Source: Bacillota bacterium (GTDB lineage Bacteria; Bacillota; Clostridia; Peptostreptococcales; Anaerovoracaceae). From it: a DNA stretch of 7,791 nucleotides. Below are positions 1-6,667 of this stretch, piece by piece. The translations under genes and the position numbers were made by a program. The notes below the pieces were generated by a model that did no database searches, was not told where the DNA came from, and saw only the letters and a program-made list of their open reading frames with translations. The stretch is taken from assembly GCA_016302545.1 (NCBI GenBank), contig JAEDNK010000070.1, positions 1-7,791 of the forward strand. Direction: 5' to 3'. The first letter of the stretch is position 1. Every line of letters begins with the position of its first letter.

Positions 1-8
1 TAAAACAT
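1..8 (-). CDS. Possible start of a gene running off the left edge
   Basis: A minus-strand ATG at 8-6 is preceded by GGAG (22-19) at a 10-base spacing and by an exact-consensus promoter with paired dyad operators. Only Met-Phe and a partial codon are visible, so nothing can be said of the product. The operators overlap the expected transcription start, an arrangement typical of self-repressing regulators such as MarR or TetR types, but that is inference. The true start could also lie further left. Confidence 0.35.
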
Positions 9-29
9 TTTCACACCACTCCAACACTT

Positions 30-62
30 ATCAACTCGTGAGTTGTAAACTCTTGAGTTGAT
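30..62. promoter_or_regulatory. Paired AACTCnnGAGTT operator-like dyads
   Basis: Two 12-base dyads, AACTCGTGAGTT (33-44) and AACTCTTGAGTT (48-59), have identical half-sites and centres 15 bases apart. The left one extends to 14 bases, with C32 pairing with G45. The pair is also symmetric about position 46, because ATCAACTC (30-37) is the reverse complement of GAGTTGAT (55-62). The right dyad abuts the -10 box (61-66) and spans the predicted start site; the left covers the early transcribed region. This geometry suits two repressor dimers blocking RNA polymerase. The regulator is unknown. An RNA hairpin role in the 5' leader is an alternative. Confidence 0.7.
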
Positions 63-89
63 TATATCTCATTATTGCAATGATGTCAA
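61..89 (-). promoter_or_regulatory. Exact-consensus housekeeping promoter
   Basis: Read on the minus strand, TTGACA (89-84) and TATAAT (66-61) are separated by exactly 17 bases. This matches the sigma-70/sigma-A consensus at all 12 positions with optimal spacing. Transcription would start near position 54 and proceed leftward out of the window. It lies just past the stop codon (104-102) of the YeiH-family gene, so it serves the next gene to the left and not the transporter. Such a strong promoter usually needs repression, which fits the adjacent dyads. Confidence 0.85.
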
Positions 90-101
90 TAAGAACATCT
101 T

Positions 102-1154
102 TTACCACATTCCCAGTACATGCTGCATAGCCAGTGAAACCACGCCTATCATGACCCAGCAGGCCAAGCCCAGAGCGATTGGCTTAGCTCCGGTCTTTAC
201 CAGCTTGACGATGTCGGTGTTGATGCCTATGGCGCTCATGGCCATGACTATAAAGAACTTGCTCACTTTCTTGAGGAAAGCAAACAGTGCCGTGGCAGTT
301 TCAAGGGCTGCTCCCGTGAACACCTGATTTACTACTGTGGTAAGAGCCGACGCCAGCACGAAGTAAACGATAAAGGCGGGAATCATTTTGACGATGTTTA
401 GTTTCTGACCAGGTACATTGGTCTTCTTAGCCTGCATAATGGAAAGCACGAGAGTAATAGGAATGATAGCCAAAGTTCTGGTAAGCTTTACGATTGTGGC
501 ATATTCCAGCACCCGGCCTCCTGTGCCGTGGAGGGTATCCCAAACCGAAGAGGCTGCCGTAACGGAGGAGGTATCGTTAATTGCCGTTCCGGCGAAAAGA
601 CCGAAGCCTGCGTCCGTTAGACCTATGGCATCTCCCAGGGTGGGAAATATCAGCGCAGCCACTACGTTAAACAGGAAAACCACGGATATGGACTGGGCGA
701 TTTCCTCGTCGTCCGCCTTGATAACAGGTGCAGTGGCGGCAATTGCAGAGCCTCCGCAGATGGAGGAGCCTACGCCTATAAGGGTCGCTACCTTTGAAGG
801 CACCTTAAACAGCCTAAATACGATATATGCTACGATAAGGGAAGTGGCTATTGTGGATATGATGATGGGAAGCGATGTCATTCCCACCTTTCCCACGGTG
901 GCAAGGTTAAGGCCAAAGCCCAGCAGAACCACGGCAGCCTGCAGAATTTTTTTGGAGGTATATGAAATTCCCGTCTTAAGCTTTTCCGCCTTACTTACCT
1001 TCGTAAAGGTTCCCAAAGCTATGCCTATGAGTATTCCGAAGACAGGAGCGCCTACGATTTCCAGAGCCGGCACAAGCTTCACAAGCATGGTCGCTGCTGC
1101 TGCAATGGCAATGCAGACCAGCATACCGGGTGCGATTTCAGCTATTCTTTTCAC
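102..1154 (-). CDS. YeiH/UPF0324 family membrane transporter (putative sulfate/anion exporter)
   Basis: A 350-residue, very hydrophobic protein with about ten predicted membrane segments. It matches the YeiH/UPF0324 (Cons_hypoth698) family, often labelled putative sulfate exporter although the substrate is poorly established. Visible family marks are the Gly/Ser-rich motif GVGSSICGGSAIAA (residues 127-140), followed by a charged KADDEE stretch, the motif GTAINDTSSV (189-198), and MSAIGINTD near the C-terminus (306-314). Length is usual for the family and the frame is intact. The start is GTG at 1154: AAGGAA (1170-1165) lies 10 bases upstream, and the nearest upstream ATG (1179) is out of frame. 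It is divergent from the CAP-protein gene. No terminator is seen after its stop, so read-through into the gene left of the window is possible. Confidence 0.85.
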   Translation of the reverse strand: MKRIAEIAPGMLVCIAIAAAATMLVKLVPALEIVGAPVFGILIGIALGTFTKVSKAEKLKTGISYTSKKILQAAVVLLGFGLNLATVGKVGMTSLPIIISTIATSLIVAYIVFRLFKVPSKVATLIGVGSSICGGSAIAATAPVIKADDEEIAQSISVVFLFNVVAALIFPTLGDAIGLTDAGFGLFAGTAINDTSSVTAASSVWDTLHGTGGRVLEYATIVKLTRTLAIIPITLVLSIMQAKKTNVPGQKLNIVKMIPAFIVYFVLASALTTVVNQVFTGAALETATALFAFLKKVSKFFIVMAMSAIGINTDIVKLVKTGAKPIALGLACWVMIGVVSLAMQHVLGMW

Positions 1155-1164
1155 TTTATTTCAG

Positions 1165-1175
1165 TTCCTTTCCTT
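1165..1175 (-). promoter_or_regulatory. Ribosome binding site deciding the GTG start of the YeiH-family gene
   Basis: On the minus strand the run AAAGGAAAGGAA contains two overlapping AAGGAA-type sites. The nearer one (1170-1165) is 10 bases from GTG at 1154-1152. It supports the non-ATG start, since no in-frame ATG lies in a comparable position. Confidence 0.6.
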
Positions 1176-1191
1176 TCATTTCTCTTGGCAG

Positions 1192-1223
1192 TTGACATTA
1201 CCCCATGACAAACTGCGGATAAT
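1192..1223 (+). promoter_or_regulatory. Weak candidate promoter for the CAP-protein gene
   Basis: TTGACA (1192-1197) matches the -35 consensus exactly, and GATAAT (1218-1223) matches the -10 box at five of six positions. The spacing is 20 bases, longer than the usual 16-18, so the assignment is doubtful. An AT-rich run (1233-1250) lies downstream and could hold an alternative -10. The 1155-1268 interval must also promote the divergent YeiH-family gene, but I find no convincing minus-strand promoter in it. Confidence 0.3.
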
Positions 1224-1255
1224 GTGTTAAAGTATATATATTAAGTATTTATGAC

Positions 1256-1261
1256 AAGGAG
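1256..1261 (+). promoter_or_regulatory. Ribosome binding site deciding the CAP-gene start
   Basis: AAGGAG lies 7 bases before the ATG at 1269, an ideal spacing. An in-frame ATG at 1251 sits upstream of this site and has no good site of its own, so 1269 is the better start. Confidence 0.8.
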
Positions 1262-1268
1262 ATTGCTT

Positions 1269-2882
1269 ATGTCTATCAGAACATTCATGAAGAAATTCCT
1301 CCTCATAGCTGTGGCCGTCGCTCTTGTTTTTACGGTTCCGGCAGACAGTGCTCTGTCAGCGTCCGTAATCAGCGTGGCCTCTACCCCTTCTCAGGAAGAA
1401 ATCGTGGAATATGCACAGAATTATCCTTCCGATTTAGTCTCATATTCGGACTGGGGCTTTCCTCAAAACGGCTATACCATAGGCTTCAGGATAAAACCTC
1501 AGCTCAGCCTGCCTTACTCATCGGGAGCTTTGTCAGACGAAGAGCTTATCTGCGCCCTTAACACGATTAAGACCATACGATATATAGCCGGCTTATCCGA
1601 TGCGGTGTATCTGTCCGACGAATACAACAGTTTAGCACAAGCCTCGTCTTTAGTCAACTACGTCAACGATGAACTGACCCATACTCCGGCGGCTCCGGCG
1701 GGAATGGACTCATCTCTGGCAAAGGCCGGATACACAGGATCAACCAAATCCAACATCGCCTGGGCGTCCTGGCAAAACACGCCTATGAAGTGGACCATCA
1801 TTCACGGCTGGATGGATGACAACGATGATTACAACCTTCCGACTCTCGGTCACCGCCGCTGGATTCTCAACCCTTCCATGGGTATGACGGGCTTCGGTGC
1901 CGTCACAGGCAGCCGTGGCACCTATAATGCCATGTATGCTCACGACGAAAGCAATCTGTCCGCAGTCAAATCCGGCGCAGTATGCTGGCCTTCTGCCAAT
2001 ACGCCTCTTTCCTATTTCGGTAATAAGGCTCCGTGGAGTATCTCCTTAGGACGTGAAATATCTACGGAGGATGTCGTCGTTTCACTTGTAAAGCTGAGCG
2101 GCAGCGGCGGTGAAAACAAAACATGGACCTTTAGTAAGTATTACTCCGATGGCGATTTTTATGTAAACAACGGCGGCTACGGCGAAAAAGGCTGTATAAT
2201 CTTCAGACCTTCCGGTATTGAAGGCTACGAAAAGGGCGACAGCTTCAGCGTAAGCATCACGTTGGCAGATACAGGGGAAAGCATTTTCTACACCGTAAAT
2301 TTCTTCGATCTGGAAGGCTACTATACCCCTGACGCGCCGGTACTGTCCTCCGTAAAACTGAATTCCGTTGACAAGCCGCGTATCTCCTGGTCTGCCGTCA
2401 CAGATGCAGACACTTACAGCCTGTACAGAAAAACACGGGGAGGCTCATGGAAGCTCCTTGCCGATAATCTTACTGACTGTGTTTATGAGGACGCCTCCGC
2501 AGGCAGAGGCATAAGGTATTATTATAAGGTTACCGCCGTAAGAAATGTACGCGGCAGAAGCTACGAGAGCGACGAATCCTCTTCAAAATACGTTACCGTA
2601 CCTCTTCCCGCTGTCCGCCTGACCTCAGCTAAATCAACAGCAAGGCGCACCAACTATATAAAGTGGAGCTCGGTCAGCAAGGCAAGCGGCTACAAGGTTT
2701 ACCGCCGCGTGTCAGGAACCTCCAAGTGGACTCTTGTTAAAACAACCAAAAACCTCTATTTTAAAGACACTAAAAAATCCTCCGGCAGGAAGTACGAATA
2801 CAAAGTAAGAGCGTACAGGACATACAATTCCTATACGACCTACGGAGATTATTCTTCTGTAAAAAGAGTGCGGACCAAATAG
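1269..2882 (+). CDS. Secreted CAP-domain protein with two fibronectin type III repeats
   Basis: A 537-residue exported protein. Residues 1-31 or so form a Sec signal peptide: a basic start (KK at 8-9), a hydrophobic core (11-23), and likely cleavage between about 27 and 37. A CAP/SCP-like domain covers about 92-235, with conserved-looking His138 (LTHTP), His179 and His195 in LGHRRWILNP, the clostridial form of the CAP signature. Residues 250-350 are a beta-rich extension. Two fibronectin type III-like repeats follow (about 355-443 and 446-537), each with a W-S-x-V core and a Y-x-x-Y-R strand. The C-terminus is rich in Lys, Arg and Tyr, suggesting electrostatic contact with cell-wall polymers; there is no LPXTG sorting motif or membrane anchor. 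CAP proteins have diverse roles, so the activity is unknown. It stands alone, divergent from the transporter and convergent with the ABC genes. Confidence 0.85.
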   Translation: MSIRTFMKKFLLIAVAVALVFTVPADSALSASVISVASTPSQEEIVEYAQNYPSDLVSYSDWGFPQNGYTIGFRIKPQLSLPYSSGALSDEELICALNTIKTIRYIAGLSDAVYLSDEYNSLAQASSLVNYVNDELTHTPAAPAGMDSSLAKAGYTGSTKSNIAWASWQNTPMKWTIIHGWMDDNDDYNLPTLGHRRWILNPSMGMTGFGAVTGSRGTYNAMYAHDESNLSAVKSGAVCWPSANTPLSYFGNKAPWSISLGREISTEDVVVSLVKLSGSGGENKTWTFSKYYSDGDFYVNNGGYGEKGCIIFRPSGIEGYEKGDSFSVSITLADTGESIFYTVNFFDLEGYYTPDAPVLSSVKLNSVDKPRISWSAVTDADTYSLYRKTRGGSWKLLADNLTDCVYEDASAGRGIRYYYKVTAVRNVRGRSYESDESSSKYVTVPLPAVRLTSAKSTARRTNYIKWSSVSKASGYKVYRRVSGTSKWTLVKTTKNLYFKDTKKSSGRKYEYKVRAYRTYNSYTTYGDYSSVKRVRTK

Positions 2883-2896
2883 GCCCGCACTTTTTT
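2861..2896. terminator. Bidirectional intrinsic terminator between convergent genes
   Basis: AGTGCGG (2867-2873) pairs with CCGCACT (2885-2891). The stem continues past one A/C mismatch with CC (2875-2876) against GG (2882-2883), leaving an AAATA loop. A T-run (2891-2896) follows on the plus strand. The A-run at 2861-2865 gives CTTTTT after the stem on the minus strand. It can therefore end both the CAP gene and the ABC operon, whose stop is 19 bases away. The stem begins inside the last CAP codons, and the TAG stop lies in its loop and 3' arm. Confidence 0.85.
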
Positions 2897-2909
2897 ACTG
2901 TTCCATGCT

Positions 2910-4844
2910 CTATTCCAGTTCGAAAGCACCCATGTAAAGCTGATAATACTTGCCTTTTTCGGCCATAAGGTGCTCATGGTTGCCCCTCTCGATGATACGT
3001 CCGTTTTCCATGACCATAATGACGTCCGCATTCTGTATAGTAGATAAACGATGAGCGATTACAAACACGGTTCTGCCCTTCATCAGGTTGTCCATGCCTC
3101 GCTGAACGATAGCCTCTGTACGAGTATCAATGGATGAGGTTGCCTCGTCCAGAATCATGACAGGCGGATCGGCCACTGCAGCTCTGGCTATTGAAATCAG
3201 CTGTCTCTGACCCTGTGACAGCCCGCTGCCGTCACCCTCAAGAACTGTATTGTAACCCTTAGGAAGCATACGTATAAAACCGTCTGCGTTTGCCAGTTTT
3301 GCCGCTTCAATACATTCTTCATCGGTGGCGTCAAGCTTACCGTATCTGATATTATCCATCACCGTACCCGTAAACAGGTTTACATCCTGAAGAACCACAC
3401 CCAGAGAACGTCTCAGGTCCTCTTTACGGATGTGATTGATGTTTATTCCGTCGTACTGTATCTTACCGTCATCTATATCATAAAATCTGTTGATCAGGTT
3501 GGTAATGGTAGTCTTGCCGGCACCGGTTGCTCCCACCAGAGCCACCTTCTGACCCGGCTCTGCGTAGACAGTAATATCGTGAAGGACCATTACATCGTCC
3601 ACATATCCGAAGTCAACGTCCTTCAGGTTAATTTTGCCTCTCACTTCAGTGAGTTTTTCTCCGTCCTTCCATGCCCAGATGCCCGTATGGTCTCTGCACT
3701 CCGTCAAGCTTCCGTCCTCGTTTCTGCGGGCATTGACCAGTGTGACAGTGCCCCGGTCTTCCTCAGGCTCCTCGTCCAGAAGCTCGAATATTCTGGAAGC
3801 ACCGGCCATGGCCATGATAACGGAGTTAAGCTGCTGAGAAATCTGCGCAATAGGGTTGACAAAGTTTCTCGACAGAATCAAGAAAGAGGCTATGGTTCCC
3901 AAGGTTACCACCGGCTCTCCCCCGATTGAAATATTAGCCACTCCTGCAATTCCCATGAAGCCGCCTGCGATGGCTATAACCACGTAGAGCACATAGCCAA
4001 TGCTCCCCATGAGAGGCATTACGATGTTGGCTAAAACGTTGGCTTTAGTCATGTTTTTACAAAGCTCTTCGTTCTTCCCATCGAAAACTTCCTGAGCCTT
4101 TTCCTCGTGGCAGAAAACCTTTACCACCTTCTGTCCGTTTACCATTTCCTCGATATAGCCGTTTACATCGCCGATGCTTTTTTGCTGCTCCACAAAGTAT
4201 TTGCCTGACATACCCGCGATTTTCTTCATCAGTCCGAGAATAATAAAGGTGAATACCACCGTAATCAGCGTCAGCCATATACTCAGATGAAGCATGGAAG
4301 CGAATACGGCTACCATTGAAAGAGCCGAGGCGAACAGGTTCGGCAGGCTCTGTGAAATCATCTGCCGCAGTGTGTCCGTATCGTTGGTGTAGTAGCTCAT
4401 GATGTCGCCGTGAGTTTTGCGGTCAAAGTATTTTATAGGCAGTGTCTGCATGTGCTCAAACATTTCGTCCCTGATATCCTTAAGGACGCTCTGTGAAATC
4501 ACCGCCATGGTTCTGCTGTAAAACAGGCTTGCCAGCGCTCCGGCAGCATAAAGACAGCCCATCATCACGATGGCCTTCAAAAGTCCCGTATAAACAGGTG
4601 CTGCCTCAAGAAGCAGGGGCGTTATATAGCTGTCAATCAGGGTCTGCATGAAAAGTGATGAGCCTACACTTGCCACGGTGCTGACGATTATGCAGATAAA
4701 TACGAATATCATTCTAAGCTTGTATTGGTCAAGATATGAAATCAGCCTCTTGATGGTTCCCGGCTTTATTCCCGTAGGACCGCCTGCATAAAGCCCTTTT
4801 CCGCCCGGTCTCCCGGGACCTCCGTGAGGTCCTCTCATTGCCAT
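2910..4844 (-). CDS. ABC exporter half-transporter, catalytically intact subunit
   Basis: A 644-residue type IV ABC exporter half-protein: a Gly/Pro-rich N-terminal tail (about residues 1-25), six-helix membrane domain (about 40-340), then an ATPase domain. Motifs are an A-loop Tyr (414), Walker A GATGAGKTT (438-446), Q-loop Gln486, signature LSQGQ (542-546), Walker B ending Asp566-Glu567, and switch His598. The catalytic Glu and His are intact, whereas the signature departs from LSGGQ. With the neighbouring degenerate partner this fits the LmrD/TM288-like half of a heterodimeric multidrug or lipid-type exporter; the substrate is unknown. The start at 4844 lies one base past the partner's stop, with GAGGGA (4860-4855) 10 bases upstream. 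The frame stays open to an ATG at 4958, but that would overlap the partner by 113 bases. ATG at 4838 is another option. Confidence 0.9.
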   Translation of the reverse strand: MAMRGPHGGPGRPGGKGLYAGGPTGIKPGTIKRLISYLDQYKLRMIFVFICIIVSTVASVGSSLFMQTLIDSYITPLLLEAAPVYTGLLKAIVMMGCLYAAGALASLFYSRTMAVISQSVLKDIRDEMFEHMQTLPIKYFDRKTHGDIMSYYTNDTDTLRQMISQSLPNLFASALSMVAVFASMLHLSIWLTLITVVFTFIILGLMKKIAGMSGKYFVEQQKSIGDVNGYIEEMVNGQKVVKVFCHEEKAQEVFDGKNEELCKNMTKANVLANIVMPLMGSIGYVLYVVIAIAGGFMGIAGVANISIGGEPVVTLGTIASFLILSRNFVNPIAQISQQLNSVIMAMAGASRIFELLDEEPEEDRGTVTLVNARRNEDGSLTECRDHTGIWAWKDGEKLTEVRGKINLKDVDFGYVDDVMVLHDITVYAEPGQKVALVGATGAGKTTITNLINRFYDIDDGKIQYDGININHIRKEDLRRSLGVVLQDVNLFTGTVMDNIRYGKLDATDEECIEAAKLANADGFIRMLPKGYNTVLEGDGSGLSQGQRQLISIARAAVADPPVMILDEATSSIDTRTEAIVQRGMDNLMKGRTVFVIAHRLSTIQNADVIMVMENGRIIERGNHEHLMAEKGKYYQLYMGAFELE

Positions 4845-4845
4845 T

Positions 4846-6636
4846 CTACTCAAGTCCCTCACCGCCTTTTCTATTCTGACTTTCGTAAACTTCTCTGTAT
4901 ATTTCACTCGTTTCCATGAGTTCTGCATGAGTTCCGCAGCCTGAAACATGCCCATCATCCATGACGATTATCATGTCCGAATCCTGCACCGAGGAAATTC
5001 TCTGAGCTATAATAATCTTGGTAGTGTCAGGAAGCTCGTCGGCAAAAGCCCTTCTTATCATTGCATCGGTCTTCATGTCAACCGCGCTGGTGGAGTCGTC
5101 CAAAATGAGAATTTTCGGCTTTTTCAGCAAAGCTCTGGCTATGCACAATCTCTGCTTCTGCCCGCCGGATACGTTGGTGCCGCCCTGCTCTATATATGTG
5201 TCGTAGCCGTCCTCGAATTTTTCGATAAATTCGTCTGCGCAGGCTACCTTGCAGGCATGGCGCATTTCCTCGTCGGTGGCGTGTTCGCTTCCCCAGCGGA
5301 GGTTTTCCTTGATGGTTCCTGAAAACAGTACGTTCTTTTGCAGCACCATGGCAACCTGATTTCTCAGGGTTTCTATATCATAATCCCGCACATCCACGCC
5401 GCCTACCTTTACGGCGCCCTCGCTTACATCGTAAAGCCTTGGAATAAGCTGCACCAGACTGGATTTAGAGGAACCTGTGGCACCGATTATTCCCACGGTC
5501 ATTCCTGAAGCTATGTGAAGATTTATGCCTTCCAAAACCTTCTTTGCGGCAGAGTCTCCGTCTGAGGCAGAGCCCTCTTCATCGGATTTAGACGAATACC
5601 TGAAGCCCGTATTTACGAAGTCGATGGAGCCGTCCCTCACCTCCATAACCGGGTTCTCAGGATTTACGATTTCGCTTTCCTCGTCAAGAAGCTCCACGAT
5701 TCTCTCTCCCGAAGCCTTTGCCATAGTCATCATGGCAAAAATCATGGAAATCATCATCAGACTCATGAGAATCTGCATGGTGTAGGTTATCATGCTCATC
5801 AGCTGGCCTGTGGTAAGACCCATGGCCGCGTCGTTTCCACCTGCCACAATCATTCTCGCCCCTATCCAGGAAATCAGCAGCATACAGGTATACATGCACG
5901 CCTGCATCAGCGGCATGACAAAGGACATAGTTTTTTCTGCCTTGGAAAAGTCCTTATAAATGGTTCCTGAAACCTTTCCGAACTTCTCATTTTCGTGCTC
6001 CTGCCTGTTAAAGGACTTTACCACCCTTACAGCGTACAGATTTTCCTGAACCACGTTGTTAAGCTTGTCGTAGGTCCTGAAAATCTTATTGAACAGGGGA
6101 TAAACCTTATTGATGATTGAAAACATTCCCAGTCCCAGCACCGGCAGAACCGCCAAAAATACAAGGGAAAGCCTGTGGTTCACGCTGAAGGCCGCTATAA
6201 GGGCAAAAATAAGCATACCCGGCGCACGCACAGTTATCCTTATTATCATCTGGAAAGCCTGCTGCACGTTGGTCACGTCCGTAGTGAGACGTGTGACGAT
6301 GCTGCCTGTGGAAAACTTATCTATATTTGCAAAGGAAAACTCCTGCACCTTGTAGTACATGGCTTGTCTCAGGTTTTTTGCAAAGCCGGCTGACGCCATA
6401 GGCGCCGTCTTTCCTGCAAGGACACCAAAGGTCATGGCGAGGAAAGCCGCTCCCAGCAAAACTCCTCCGTATTTAGTAATCTCTCCCATATTTCCTGCAT
6501 CTATGCCCTTGTCGATGAGCTGCGCCATAAGGAGAGGTATGAATATCTCCATCAGGGCTTCCAGTGTTACAAGTACAGGAGTTATAACCGCATATTTCTT
6601 ATATTCTCCCACATATCTTGAAAGCTTTTTTATCAT
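4846..6636 (-). CDS. ABC exporter half-transporter, degenerate-site subunit
   Basis: A 596-residue ABC half-exporter: six-helix membrane domain (about 15-310) and ATPase domain (about 335-580). Walker A reads GATGSSKSS (385-393), with Ser replacing the usual Gly before Lys391. The Q-loop is Gln433 and the signature VSGGQ (489-493) is near normal. Walker B ends Asp513-Asp514, so the catalytic Glu is Asp, and the switch His is Gln545 (IIAQRIS). This is the LmrC/TM287 pattern: its ATP site would be the non-hydrolysing one, and its signature completes the active site of the downstream partner. A short acidic, Ser-rich insert (about 350-363) lies between A-loop Tyr347 and Walker A. The start at 6636 follows AAGGAA (6654-6649) at 12 bases. 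It is 31 bases after the hydrogenase stop and 1 base before its partner's start, so the two are almost certainly co-transcribed. Confidence 0.9.
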   Translation of the reverse strand: MIKKLSRYVGEYKKYAVITPVLVTLEALMEIFIPLLMAQLIDKGIDAGNMGEITKYGGVLLGAAFLAMTFGVLAGKTAPMASAGFAKNLRQAMYYKVQEFSFANIDKFSTGSIVTRLTTDVTNVQQAFQMIIRITVRAPGMLIFALIAAFSVNHRLSLVFLAVLPVLGLGMFSIINKVYPLFNKIFRTYDKLNNVVQENLYAVRVVKSFNRQEHENEKFGKVSGTIYKDFSKAEKTMSFVMPLMQACMYTCMLLISWIGARMIVAGGNDAAMGLTTGQLMSMITYTMQILMSLMMISMIFAMMTMAKASGERIVELLDEESEIVNPENPVMEVRDGSIDFVNTGFRYSSKSDEEGSASDGDSAAKKVLEGINLHIASGMTVGIIGATGSSKSSLVQLIPRLYDVSEGAVKVGGVDVRDYDIETLRNQVAMVLQKNVLFSGTIKENLRWGSEHATDEEMRHACKVACADEFIEKFEDGYDTYIEQGGTNVSGGQKQRLCIARALLKKPKILILDDSTSAVDMKTDAMIRRAFADELPDTTKIIIAQRISSVQDSDMIIVMDDGHVSGCGTHAELMETSEIYREVYESQNRKGGEGLE

Positions 6637-6667
6637 TATTTTGTGTGTTTCCTTTTTATGTGACGGC

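Noticed and set aside
30..62. The repeated AACTCnnGAGTT units as a short CRISPR or mobile-element end
   Set aside because: There are only two units with a 3-base gap, no spacers, no target-site duplication and no transposase. Their position at a promoter start fits operators better.
58..327. Plus-strand open frame of 89 codons at the left end
   Set aside because: It runs through the minus-strand promoter/operator region and the 3' part of the transporter gene, and has no Shine-Dalgarno site or domain.
418..1230. A 270-codon plus-strand open frame opposite the YeiH-family gene
   Set aside because: It lies antisense to a gene with clear family motifs, has no recognisable domain or ribosome site, and its composition is what a mirrored membrane-protein gene gives.
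1251..1268. Earlier ATG at 1251 as the CAP-protein start
   Set aside because: The AAGGAG site lies after this ATG and is ideally placed for 1269, and starting at 1269 gives a more typical signal peptide.
3432..3929. A 165-codon plus-strand open frame inside the ABC gene region
   Set aside because: It is antisense to the conserved ATPase domain, with no ribosome site and no recognisable protein features.
4845..4958. A 38-codon N-terminal extension of the second ABC protein, starting at ATG 4958
   Set aside because: It would overlap the end of the partner gene by 113 bases. Its sequence is the partner's C-terminal coding region in another frame, and the start at 4844 has its own plausible ribosome site.
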